The notes under the pieces are model-generated. The model saw only the letters and a program-made list of their open reading frames with translations, was not told the DNA's origin and did no database searches. From Candidatus Blautia intestinavium (GTDB lineage: Bacteria > Bacillota > Clostridia > Lachnospirales > Lachnospiraceae), in assembly GCA_019113745.1 (NCBI GenBank), contig DXGV01000030.1, forward strand, positions 1 to 51,641: a stretch of 51,641 nucleotides of DNA, in the 5' to 3' direction. Position numbers and translations under genes: made by a program. This document shows positions 25,485-33,429 of this stretch, in pieces. Within the stretch, counting starts at the first letter, position 1; each line of letters starts with the position of its first letter.

Positions 25485-27269
25485 TTATGAGTGTAAAAAA
25501 GTCTCCGGCCTTTCCTCCAGAATCTTTCTGGCGATCTCCGCCGCCCGGCTTCCACTGGCGCCTTCATGGGATTGGATATTCACGGCAAAATAATAAACAT
25601 TCCCGGACGTTTCCAGGCAGCCTGTAAACCAGCCGTTTACATTTTTATGATCCACCTGTCCTGTTCCCGTCTTTCCGTACAAAGTTCCCGTATCTGACTT
25701 TCCCAGATACAGAGAGTCTATAACCGCGTCCATGTTTTCATCTGAAAACGGAAGCATATGCTCATAAAGCTTCCGGAAAAGTTCCACCTGCTCGACAGGC
25801 GAAATTTTTAAAGTCTGATCAGTCCAGTAAAGAGCCAGATCCCTTCCAACTGCCCCGTTCCCATAATGGATTTTTTTCAAAAATCTTCTCACTGACCCGG
25901 CTCCCAGACCTGCGTCTATTCTCTGGAAATACCAGTTTACGGAATTCTTCATGGCGGACGCAAGATTCTGATCCTGCTCCCATTCCTCAAAAGGACAGCT
26001 TCTGCCGTCCCACTCCATTTCAGATTTTCCCGGAGAAATCACTCCTTCTTCCAGACCGTGAAGGGCGGCATATATCTTATATGTAGAATCAGGCGCCACA
26101 CGCTTCTGCGCCCTGGCCAGATCATATATCTTCCAGGTTTTTCCGACGCTGTCATAGAGGACAAAACTTCCCTCATAATCCTGAAACTCTTCTGAAAGAT
26201 CCAGACTGACTACCTTTTTATCCCCTGCGTCAAAGGCATAAACATCTTCCGAGTCCCAAATGGTCAGCAACGGAGCACAGCTCAGAAAAAGCGCGGTCGA
26301 CAGCAGGCAGGCCAGAATCCCCCACCGCTTTCTTCTTCTGTTTTCCCTGCAGTAGCCTGCAATATTCAGGATGCGCAGACGTATCTGGCTTTTGTTTCCT
26401 CCGATTCCAGATGAGAAAGGAAAAGAAGAAAAAGAAATTTTTTCCATCAGATCAAGAAGCGTATATCCATAGCCGGAGTATTCCTGATCTTTCAGTATTT
26501 CCAGAACAGCGGAATCACAGGCGATCTCCCTGTCCAGCCGCATTTTTTTCATTCCATACCATATGGCCGGGTTAAACCAGTAAAGGATCCGGGCAAGTTC
26601 CGCCAGAAGATTTGCCACACTGTCGTGCTGTCTGAAGTGCTGCAGTTCATGAAGAAAGATATACCTCAGGGAATCCTGCCGGAAATCTGCAAGCAAAGAG
26701 GAAGGCAGGTACACGGAGGGGCTGAGAATTCCTGCCGCCGCCGGAGATTTCAGTTCTCCCGTACTGTACAGTCCCACATTCCTGTGAAGGTTCATCTCTC
26801 TTTTACAGGAATCGAAAATTCTTCTGACCGGAGTTTTCTCTATTGGAAGAGCGGACCGCCGGATACGCCGGATTCTGATCCAGGAAAAGACCAGAAATCC
26901 GCAGGACGAGGCAGCTCCGGCCGTCCACGCCAGGAGCAGGATTTTGTTTAAGCTTCCAAAGGATCCCGAGGAAACAGAAACCGCGAAATCACCGGAGATG
27001 GAAAAAGCGCCGGACGCCTTTTCCGTCAGTGCCGCCGTCCTTTCTCCAACCTGGCTTACACTGTCACAGATCAGCTCCCGAAAAGAAAATCCCGACAGAT
27101 CCACCGGAAGAAAAGGCACAAAAAGAAACGCCAGCCAAAGAAACCAGAGGCGGTACTGTATCTGCGGGGAAACACGGCCGCGCAGGAGCCTCCTTACCGC
27201 CAGTATAAAACATGTCAGCCCGGCAAGAATAAAATTGCTGAGCAAAAAGTGGATACCAAAATTCTGCAC
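25485..27269 (-). CDS. blaR1: BlaR1/MecR1-type beta-lactam sensor-transducer
   Basis: A 594-residue membrane protein with four N-terminal helices. The M56 zinc-metallopeptidase site is HELQH (207-211), and the more distal ligand region is REIACDSAVLE. The external C-terminal sensor is a class D-like penicillin-binding domain with STYK (395-398), SVN (443-445) and KTG (533-535). Beta-lactam acylates the serine outside, the protease is switched on inside and BlaI is inactivated. GTG 27269 lies one base after the blaI stop with AGGAG 7 bases before it. All catalytic residues are present, so induction should be functional. Third gene of the PBP-blaI-blaR1 operon. Confidence 0.93.
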   Translation of the reverse strand: MQNFGIHFLLSNFILAGLTCFILAVRRLLRGRVSPQIQYRLWFLWLAFLFVPFLPVDLSGFSFRELICDSVSQVGERTAALTEKASGAFSISGDFAVSVSSGSFGSLNKILLLAWTAGAASSCGFLVFSWIRIRRIRRSALPIEKTPVRRIFDSCKREMNLHRNVGLYSTGELKSPAAAGILSPSVYLPSSLLADFRQDSLRYIFLHELQHFRQHDSVANLLAELARILYWFNPAIWYGMKKMRLDREIACDSAVLEILKDQEYSGYGYTLLDLMEKISFSSFPFSSGIGGNKSQIRLRILNIAGYCRENRRRKRWGILACLLSTALFLSCAPLLTIWDSEDVYAFDAGDKKVVSLDLSEEFQDYEGSFVLYDSVGKTWKIYDLARAQKRVAPDSTYKIYAALHGLEEGVISPGKSEMEWDGRSCPFEEWEQDQNLASAMKNSVNWYFQRIDAGLGAGSVRRFLKKIHYGNGAVGRDLALYWTDQTLKISPVEQVELFRKLYEHMLPFSDENMDAVIDSLYLGKSDTGTLYGKTGTGQVDHKNVNGWFTGCLETSGNVYYFAVNIQSHEGASGSRAAEIARKILEERPETFLHS

Positions 27270-27270
27270 C

Positions 27271-27663
27271 TTATTTCTCCTTTTCCTCTTTCTGAAAACG
27301 TTTGTCAAGGATATCTCTCAGGGAATCTATCTCTTTTTCCGAAATCTCTTCGCTTTCCAGGAAGGAGGAAAACATGGCGGGCAGATTCCCGTTATAATAA
27401 CGTCTCAGAAAGCTTGTATTCTTCTGCCTGAGATATGCTTCCTCCGGAAAAACAGGACTGTAGACAAACATCCTGCCTTTCTTTTCATATGTAAGCACTC
27501 CTTTTGTCACAAGTCTCTTCAAAAGTGTCTGAACCGTTTTCGGACTCCAGTCCGTGATCTGCAACATTCTGTCTGTAACTTCATTTGTCGTGACCGGCGC
27601 ATATCTCCATACGGCCTTCATTACCTCATATTCCGCTTCTGATATCTGCGGCAGTTTTTTCAA
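27271..27663 (-). CDS. blaI: BlaI/MecI family repressor
   Basis: A 130-residue winged-helix repressor. N-terminal ISEAEYEVMKAVWRYAPVTTNEV and DWSPKTVQTLLKRLVTKGVL form the DNA-binding domain. The C-terminal part dimerises and contains the likely cleavage stretch AMFSSFLES, which corresponds to the Asn-Phe site region of staphylococcal BlaI. Start is TTG 27663 behind GGAGGAG. It should bind the operator overlapping the promoter at 29811-29841 and so repress the PBP gene and itself. Confidence 0.93.
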   Translation of the reverse strand: MKKLPQISEAEYEVMKAVWRYAPVTTNEVTDRMLQITDWSPKTVQTLLKRLVTKGVLTYEKKGRMFVYSPVFPEEAYLRQKNTSFLRRYYNGNLPAMFSSFLESEEISEKEIDSLRDILDKRFQKEEKEK

Positions 27664-27681
27664 CCTGATCTCCTCCTTATC

Positions 27682-29784
27682 TTATTCAACAGTGAAATAC
27701 TCGTCCAGCACCTGGGCGTCTTTCTCAACCACATAACCGCTTCCGCCCAGATTTTTCACATCCTCCACCATACTTACCAGAAGAATGGGGCTGGCGGCGT
27801 TCCTGTCTGTTGTGAAAACGGAAAACCATCCGATCTCCGTTCCGGAAGTATCCTCCTGGGACGCTTTCAGCTCCGCAGTTCCTGTTTTTCCGGCCAGAGT
27901 CATGTCCTCCCGGCGCGCTCCGTATCCGGTGCCTTCGGAATTGTTCACAACGCCGTACAGCCCTTCCATAACCTGATCTACAATCTCTTCGGAAAACGCC
28001 TGGGGAATCCAGACTTCTGACGCGGCGTCCGCTTCATAGCGCATCCTCGGCTTCAGCATGTCTCCACCGTTAAGAAAGGCCGTATACATACTGGCAAGAT
28101 GAAGAGGATTCACAAGGATCTGCCCCTGACCGTATCCGCTGTCCGCAAGCTGTATTTCTGTTTCGATCTTATCCGTATTGGAATACTGCGATTTCGTCAT
28201 AGTGATCTCAAAAGGCAGTTCCTGACCGAAACCAAGCGATTCCAGGGAGCTGGCAAAAGCATCCGCCCCGATCTTCAGAGCGGCTTTCGCAAAATAAATA
28301 TTATCGGAATATATCAGCGCATTTGTCAGATTCACCGGGGAGTAATCGTGAAGAGTAGTAACATAATAGGAACCCCAGGATGAATCCTTCTGCCAGGACA
28401 GTCCCTCGCTGCCGTAATCCTCATCCGGATCAATGGCTCCTGTTTTCAGGCCTATCCCCGCCACAACAGGCTTCAGAGAGGAACCCGGGCACCAGATCTG
28501 ACGGAACCGGTTATAAAGGGGCATCTTTTCGTCCTCATTTAAAGAAGTCCACTGCTCATCAGACATTCCCATAATGAAATCATTATTGTCATAAGACGGG
28601 GTGCTTACCAGAGCCAGTACCTCCCCTGTATAAGGCTGCACAGCAACGGAGCATCCCGGATCCTCCGCAAATTTTCTGTACAGAGAGGTCTGCAGCTCAC
28701 TGTCAATGGTAAGCTGGATATTCTGTCCGTCCTGTTTCCGGACACTGGCAAGGACGGCCCGTTTATTACCATTCTGATCCACGATACTGATCTCACAGCC
28801 GTTCCTGCCTTTCAGTTCCTTTTCGTACAAAGCTTCCATTCCGCTTCTGCCAATCACACTGGAGGAATCGTAGCCTTCTCCCTCATGTTCTTCCAGATCC
28901 TCTGCCGTCACATTCTGCACATAGCCGATCAGGTGGGAAGCCGCCTCTCCCAGCGGATAGGAACGTACCTCCACGTCTGTGAGCATCACTCCAGGAATCG
29001 CCAGAAGCTGTTCCTGCCTCTCCTGCTCCTTTTGCATTTCTTCCGAGAGTCCTCCCAGAAGGACCTGCATATCCAGGACCTCCGGTATTGTGGTCAATGG
29101 TACGAAGCTGTCCTCCCGTACCCAGGAAGCAGCAAGCTTGTCCCGTATGGTTTCTTCATCCATCTCCAGAAGTTGCGCGATCCGCTTCAGTGATCCCGGA
29201 TTTTCTTCTTCCCGCAGCTTTCCCGGAACGATCCCCACCGAAACCGCCGTTCCCGGTCCTGCCAGAGTCTTTCCGTTCCGGTCGAGGATTTTCCCTCTGG
29301 CTGCTTTCTGAGTAGTGACGCTGACTTTCTCAGTCGCCGTCAGTTCCGGAAAAATTAGAGCGTCTTTCCACAACAGAAGATATCCTTCTTTTGTATTTTC
29401 AAAAACCACTTCGTTGGAAAAAGAAATTTCCCCGGCAACAGTATCCATGGATGTGTCATAAGCCACTGTCACTGTCTTTCCGTTCCGGTCTGTTTCCTGG
29501 ATATCTGAAATCTTTAAATCATGAGCCTCAATCCCCTCATAGATTCTGGAATTTCTCTCTATGAATCCCTCCCTGTCCAGACCTGTCAGTGTATCCCCAT
29601 CCACCATCTCGTACATTTTTTCGTATTCTCCTGTCTCGATATAGCCCATATATCTGACAAGCAGCTCTTCCGGTTTTTCCTTTCCAAGTTCTCCGGCCAG
29701 ACGGATTCCCAGAAACAGAACCGCCGCCCCTGCAACGGCGAAAAACAGGATCGGTACGAGATTCTTTCGTTTCCTTTTTCTCAT
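27682..29784 (-). CDS. MecA-like class B penicillin-binding protein (inducible transpeptidase)
   Basis: A 700-residue membrane-anchored D,D-transpeptidase. After one N-terminal helix (about 9-29) comes an NTF2-like MecA_N domain (about 38-145), then the PBP dimer domain, then the transpeptidase. Its active-site motifs are SSLK (435-438), SDN (493-495) and KTG (633-635). The MecA_N domain is typical of low-affinity PBPs such as PBP2a, which continue wall synthesis when other PBPs are inhibited. ATG 29784 follows GGAGG with 5-base spacing. Operon with blaI and blaR1, so expression is expected to rise on exposure to beta-lactams. Actual resistance has not been shown from sequence. Confidence 0.9.
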   Translation of the reverse strand: MRKRKRKNLVPILFFAVAGAAVLFLGIRLAGELGKEKPEELLVRYMGYIETGEYEKMYEMVDGDTLTGLDREGFIERNSRIYEGIEAHDLKISDIQETDRNGKTVTVAYDTSMDTVAGEISFSNEVVFENTKEGYLLLWKDALIFPELTATEKVSVTTQKAARGKILDRNGKTLAGPGTAVSVGIVPGKLREEENPGSLKRIAQLLEMDEETIRDKLAASWVREDSFVPLTTIPEVLDMQVLLGGLSEEMQKEQERQEQLLAIPGVMLTDVEVRSYPLGEAASHLIGYVQNVTAEDLEEHEGEGYDSSSVIGRSGMEALYEKELKGRNGCEISIVDQNGNKRAVLASVRKQDGQNIQLTIDSELQTSLYRKFAEDPGCSVAVQPYTGEVLALVSTPSYDNNDFIMGMSDEQWTSLNEDEKMPLYNRFRQIWCPGSSLKPVVAGIGLKTGAIDPDEDYGSEGLSWQKDSSWGSYYVTTLHDYSPVNLTNALIYSDNIYFAKAALKIGADAFASSLESLGFGQELPFEITMTKSQYSNTDKIETEIQLADSGYGQGQILVNPLHLASMYTAFLNGGDMLKPRMRYEADAASEVWIPQAFSEEIVDQVMEGLYGVVNNSEGTGYGARREDMTLAGKTGTAELKASQEDTSGTEIGWFSVFTTDRNAASPILLVSMVEDVKNLGGSGYVVEKDAQVLDEYFTVE

Positions 29785-29810
29785 ATACACCTCCGGAAAA
29801 TATATTTCTT

Positions 29811-29841
29811 AAATCTTACAACTGTAGGATTTAAAAGTCAA
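29811..29841 (-). promoter_or_regulatory. Promoter with embedded BlaI operator for the PBP-blaI-blaR1 operon
   Basis: On the minus strand TTGACT (29841-29836), a 17-bp spacer and TAAGAT (29818-29813). An inverted repeat with arms AAATCTTACA and TGTAGGATTT 2 bp apart (29811-29832) covers the spacer and -10. Its core TACA-NN-TGTA is the known BlaI/MecI operator core. Only one pair of positions in the 10-bp arms is mismatched. Confidence 0.88.
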
Positions 29842-29864
29842 GGGATTTTTCTGTTCCGGTTTTC

Positions 29865-29902
29865 TGAAAAAATACAGACAGAGAGCGATACTCCCTGTCT
29901 GC
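29865..29902 (-). terminator. Rho-independent terminator of the flavoprotein gene
   Basis: On the minus strand CAGACAG (29901-29895) pairs with CTGTCTG (29881-29875), with further GAG pairing inside, followed by TATTTTTT. Confidence 0.8.
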
Positions 29903-29915
29903 AAAATCATTTTTC

Positions 29916-31307
29916 CTATTCTGTTCTTTCTGCCCTGCCTGACTGAGCGGCGATATGTCTCGCCACATAGATTCCGCTGGCCGACGCGTGGGAAAGAGAA
30001 TGTGTCACGCCGCTGCCGTCTCCGATAATGTAAAGACCCTTGCAGCAGCTTTCCAGGTTCTCGTCAATCTCCACCTCCATGTTGTAAAACTTCACTTCCA
30101 CGCCGTACAGAAGGGTATCGTCATTAGCTGTACCGGGAGCAACCTTGTCCAGGGCATAGATCATCTCCATAATACCGTCCAGGATTCTCTTAGGAAGAAC
30201 CAGACTGAGATCACCGGGCGTCGCCATAAGAGTAGGGCGTACCAGTCCTTCCTCAATCCTCTTCACCGTACTTCTCCGACCTCTTACCAGATCGCCGAAC
30301 CTCTGCACGATCACACCGCCGCCCAGCATATTGGACAGTCTTGCAATACTCTCGCCGTATCCGTTGCTGTCCTTGAATGGCTCGGAAAAATGCTTGGATA
30401 CCAGAAGGGCAAAATTGGTATTCTCCGTCTTTCGCTCGTCTCCCTCATAACTGTGTCCGTTTACAGTAATAATTCCATTGGTATTTTCATTTACCACAAT
30501 GCCGTTCGGGTTCATACAGAAGGTCCGGACGTTATCTTCAAATTTTTCCGTGCGGTACACAATTTTACTCTCATACAGTTCGTCTGTGAGATGAGAAAAG
30601 ATTACTGCCGGAAGCTCCACGCGGACGCCGATATCCACGCGGTTTGATTTTGTAGGTATTTCCATCTCCTTACATACCTTTTCCATCCATTTACTTCCGC
30701 TTCTTCCCACAGAAACAATACATTTATCACATTCCCAGGACGCCAGATCGCATACCACACGATATCCCGTCTCTGTCTTTTCCAGTTTTCTCACCGGTGT
30801 ATCGAAATAAAAATCCACATGGTCGCACATATGGGCGTAAAGATTCTTCAGCACCACATAGTTGATATCCGTACCCAGATGGCGCACAGAAGCGTTGAGC
30901 AGATTCAGCTTGTTCTGGAGACAGAGCTTCTTGAATTTTGTCCCCGCCGTGGAATACAGCTTCGTACCTGCGCCGCCGTATTTCATATTGATCTCATCCA
31001 CGTATTCCATCAGTTCAATGGCCTTTTTTTTGCCGATATGTTCATACAGCGTACCGCCGAAATCATTGGTGATATTGTATTTTCCGTCGGAAAAAGCCCC
31101 TGCGCCGCCGAAACCGCACATGATGGAGCAGCGCCTGCAGTTGATACATGTCTTTACTTTGTCTCCGTCAATCGGGCATTTCCTTTTTTCCAGCGGATAG
31201 CCTTCCTCAAATACCGCCACTTTATACTCCGGCTTCTCCTTCATCAGTTCATATGCAGCAAAAATACCTCCCGGGCCCGCGCCGATGATGATTACATCAT
31301 ACTTCAT
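29916..31307 (-). CDS. FAD-dependent dehydrogenase of COG2509 type
   Basis: A 463-residue cytoplasmic flavoprotein. N-terminal Rossmann motif VIIIGAGPGGIFAAYEL binds FAD. A cysteine cluster CINCRRCSIMCGFGGAGAFSDGKYN (about 58-82) is typical of the COG2509 group and might hold iron-sulfur or act redox-wise. The C-terminal LYIIGDGSGVTHSLSHASASG closes the FAD site. The family lacks an established reaction. Single gene behind a guanine-class riboswitch, which points to a role linked to purines. RBS GGGAGG precedes ATG 31307. Confidence 0.85.
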   Translation of the reverse strand: MKYDVIIIGAGPGGIFAAYELMKEKPEYKVAVFEEGYPLEKRKCPIDGDKVKTCINCRRCSIMCGFGGAGAFSDGKYNITNDFGGTLYEHIGKKKAIELMEYVDEINMKYGGAGTKLYSTAGTKFKKLCLQNKLNLLNASVRHLGTDINYVVLKNLYAHMCDHVDFYFDTPVRKLEKTETGYRVVCDLASWECDKCIVSVGRSGSKWMEKVCKEMEIPTKSNRVDIGVRVELPAVIFSHLTDELYESKIVYRTEKFEDNVRTFCMNPNGIVVNENTNGIITVNGHSYEGDERKTENTNFALLVSKHFSEPFKDSNGYGESIARLSNMLGGGVIVQRFGDLVRGRRSTVKRIEEGLVRPTLMATPGDLSLVLPKRILDGIMEMIYALDKVAPGTANDDTLLYGVEVKFYNMEVEIDENLESCCKGLYIIGDGSGVTHSLSHASASGIYVARHIAAQSGRAERTE

Positions 31308-31360
31308 AAAAAACCTCCCTTTTGATTCTTACATACAGAAACTCGTCTTAATTTTCCATA

Positions 31361-31419
31361 TAAAAACTGCCGCAGCAGTACATACGATCGCGGGATCATA
31401 GTCAACTGTTACGGCAGTT
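31361..31419 (-). terminator. Riboswitch expression platform: terminator that consumes aptamer stem P3
   Basis: In the minus-strand RNA the segment 31419-31405 (AACTGCCGTAACAGT, the complete P3 hairpin) can pair with 31379-31365 (ACTGCTGCGGCAGTT). This gives 13 Watson-Crick pairs, one wobble and one mismatch, and UUUUU follows at once. The terminator therefore cannot coexist with the folded aptamer. A small hairpin ACTGC-TGCG-GCAGT before the same U-tract is an alternative but has only 5 bp. Confidence 0.65.
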
Positions 31420-31458
31420 GGTAGAAACGCTCAACCTATCTTGAGCTTATATAATTCC
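31393..31458 (-). promoter_or_regulatory. Purine riboswitch aptamer, guanine class
   Basis: Minus-strand RNA folds as a purine aptamer. P1 is ATTATA with TATGAT (one GU). P2 is GCTCAA/TTGAGC with loop GATAGG. J2/3 is the invariant GTTTCTACC. P3 is AACTG/CAGTT with loop CCGTAA. J3/1 is GACTAT, whose cytosine at the specificity position indicates guanine or hypoxanthine rather than adenine. Both loops are one nucleotide shorter than the common GATATGG and CCGTAAA. Confidence 0.92.
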
Positions 31459-31465
31459 AAAGAGT

Positions 31466-31494
31466 ATTTTATAGAATATCCGGCAGTTCGTCAA
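31466..31494 (-). promoter_or_regulatory. Promoter of the riboswitch-controlled flavoprotein gene
   Basis: TTGACG (31494-31489), a 17-bp spacer and TAAAAT (31471-31466) on the minus strand, just upstream of the aptamer. Confidence 0.8.
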
Positions 31495-31608
31495 GGGGTT
31501 ATGTGGATTTTTCAGTTTTGCTCCGCCGCCTTTTGTATGGCAAAAATCTGCCAAATATCCGCCGGTGCCGGTTTCTTCTTCCTGCACTCTATGTCAGTAT
31601 TCTGCCTG

Positions 31609-32595
31609 TTATTCCTCCAGAAATTCCTTTACACGTTCAAGGCTTATTTTTAGTGCCTCTGCTATCTCGTTCTGTTTGTAGCCTTTCTTATACAGACGGA
31701 ATATACTCCTGTCTGTTTCTATTCCTTGCGCCTCGCCCAGACGTATTCCACGCGCCTCACCGCGTTCCTCGCCTAATTTTATTCCCTTTTCCCGGCTTTC
31801 TGCTACCATCATATCTATCGCTTTGCACATATTGTAATCCTCCTGCCCTACGTCTTTTTTCAGTTCCTTCAATTCCCCGGTCTTTGACATGGATGCGATC
31901 ATATCATAGGCGTCCTCTGTCAGACTGGAAAACTCTTTTGTATTTTCTTCGATAAATTCTGTAAGTTCTTCGGGTTCCGACGCGCGCTGCAGGAATCCGA
32001 ATACCAGCTTGAGGTCCGTACGGAAACGTTCCGCGTGGGGATATCTTCTCACATCAATCAGATGAATGGGATAATCCGCAATCTTCTCTCTCACTTCTTC
32101 CGGAAGGGTATTGAGCTTCATCATCTCTTTCAGGCAAAGGGGCCCGTCCCACTCCTTCTCGCCGAAGTACAATACCACGCTGAATACCGGAACCAGACAG
32201 TCTTCTCTTCCAAAGCCGGAGATGTATTCTGCGCCGCTCAGGTCTTTCTTCTTCTGGTGTTCCCGGCGGATCCCGTTCCACTGCTTATCATAAAGCGCCG
32301 CGTCCCCGTTCAGCATCTTCAGCGGCATGGCATAATGGATATCGCTCTGCTCTTCGATGGCAAAAAGCATCACCTGTATACCGAACCGGACTTTCCTTAC
32401 CAGATCTTTGGCAACGACCCGTACATTGACTATATTGTCTTCATCTTTCAGTATGCTGGTTGCAGCGCTGTCCAACTCCATAATATCTGACGCCGCCACA
32501 GCACTGCCGCCTTCAAAAAGCTCATTGTTCAGGAGATCGGCGATCCTGTCCGCCGCTCCCAGGTAGATTTTGGATATTACATCCTTCTTACCCAT
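31609..32595 (-). CDS. Rpn/PD-(D/E)XK nuclease family (transposase-like) protein
   Basis: A 328-residue protein of the Rpn/YhgA-like group. The N-terminus (SKIYLGAADRIADLLNNELF) and middle (PVFSVVLYFGEKEWDGP) are typical. The C-terminus has a helical KGIKLGEERGEARGIRLGEAQGI repeat stretch and ends with a small helix-turn-helix-like region (YKQNEIAEALKISLERV). Members are linked to recombination-promoting nuclease activity and often spread as mobile single genes. ATG 32595 follows GGAGGAACG. Isolated, no operon partners. Confidence 0.78.
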   Translation of the reverse strand: MGKKDVISKIYLGAADRIADLLNNELFEGGSAVAASDIMELDSAATSILKDEDNIVNVRVVAKDLVRKVRFGIQVMLFAIEEQSDIHYAMPLKMLNGDAALYDKQWNGIRREHQKKKDLSGAEYISGFGREDCLVPVFSVVLYFGEKEWDGPLCLKEMMKLNTLPEEVREKIADYPIHLIDVRRYPHAERFRTDLKLVFGFLQRASEPEELTEFIEENTKEFSSLTEDAYDMIASMSKTGELKELKKDVGQEDYNMCKAIDMMVAESREKGIKLGEERGEARGIRLGEAQGIETDRSIFRLYKKGYKQNEIAEALKISLERVKEFLEE

Positions 32596-32821
32596 CGTTC
32601 CTCCTTTCTTCCGGGAGGAACACTTCTCTTCTGCGACCCTCCCTGCTTTGTTGAAATGTCTCATTGATAGTGGATTTAAAAAGCATAGAAGTTTCACAGA
32701 TTTGAAATAAAAGAGTAAGATAAGCTCTTAAGATATGTCAGAAATTCAATTATGCTTTTATAAGATGGTAGCACGTTCTGTTCTTTGTGTCAAATGAAAG
32801 TTATTGACAATGAAAATCTCG

Positions 32822-33292
32822 TCAGGGATTCATGATCGAAATAAAGAAATTCAGATATCCCGCAAAGGTAACCCACGCAAGATACGGTATCAGGAGATAG
32901 CCCGCATTTTTATTTACTGCGTAAAAGAAGCGGATAGTTACCAGTACCAGGAACCACAGAAGAACCAGCCATACGAAGGAGAAAAAATACCATTGACCCA
33001 GAAAGAAAAACATCGGCCAGAAAAAATTCACCGCAAGCTGGGCTGCGTAAACAATGAGCCCGTCTCTTCTGCATTCCGACTGTTTTGCCGTGCAGACAAG
33101 ATAAGAAGCGATCCCCATCAGTACATACAGGATTGTCCATGCCACCGGAAACACCCAGCCGGACGGAGCGAGAGACGGTTTATCCAGAAGCTTAAAGGTA
33201 TCCATACTGTTTCTGGTAAGCCATCCGGAAACAGCTCCCACAGCGAGAGGAATCGCCAGGCATATAAGCAACGTTTTTGTTTTCTTTTTCAT
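32822..33292 (-). CDS. tspO: TspO/MBR family protein
   Basis: A 156-residue membrane protein with five helices and the family signature PSLAPSGWVFPVAWTILYVLMG (about 40-61), plus the aromatic-rich NFFWPMFFFLGQWYF. TspO proteins bind porphyrins and sterol-like ligands and take part in stress responses. ATG 33292 follows a perfect AGAAGGAGG. The frame continues upstream to 33391 without a ribosome site. Divergent from a MATE gene. Confidence 0.9.
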   Translation of the reverse strand: MKKKTKTLLICLAIPLAVGAVSGWLTRNSMDTFKLLDKPSLAPSGWVFPVAWTILYVLMGIASYLVCTAKQSECRRDGLIVYAAQLAVNFFWPMFFFLGQWYFFSFVWLVLLWFLVLVTIRFFYAVNKNAGYLLIPYLAWVTFAGYLNFFISIMNP

Positions 33293-33429
33293 GGGAAAAC
33301 CTCCTTCTGAGAAATAAGGCAATACTGTCTGTAAAAGTATATGTGGAAATTGATTTTTACATTCAGAAATGGCATAATGTTCTGAGAACATAAGTTTAAA
33401 AACAGTGATTGATTTCAGGTAATAACAAT

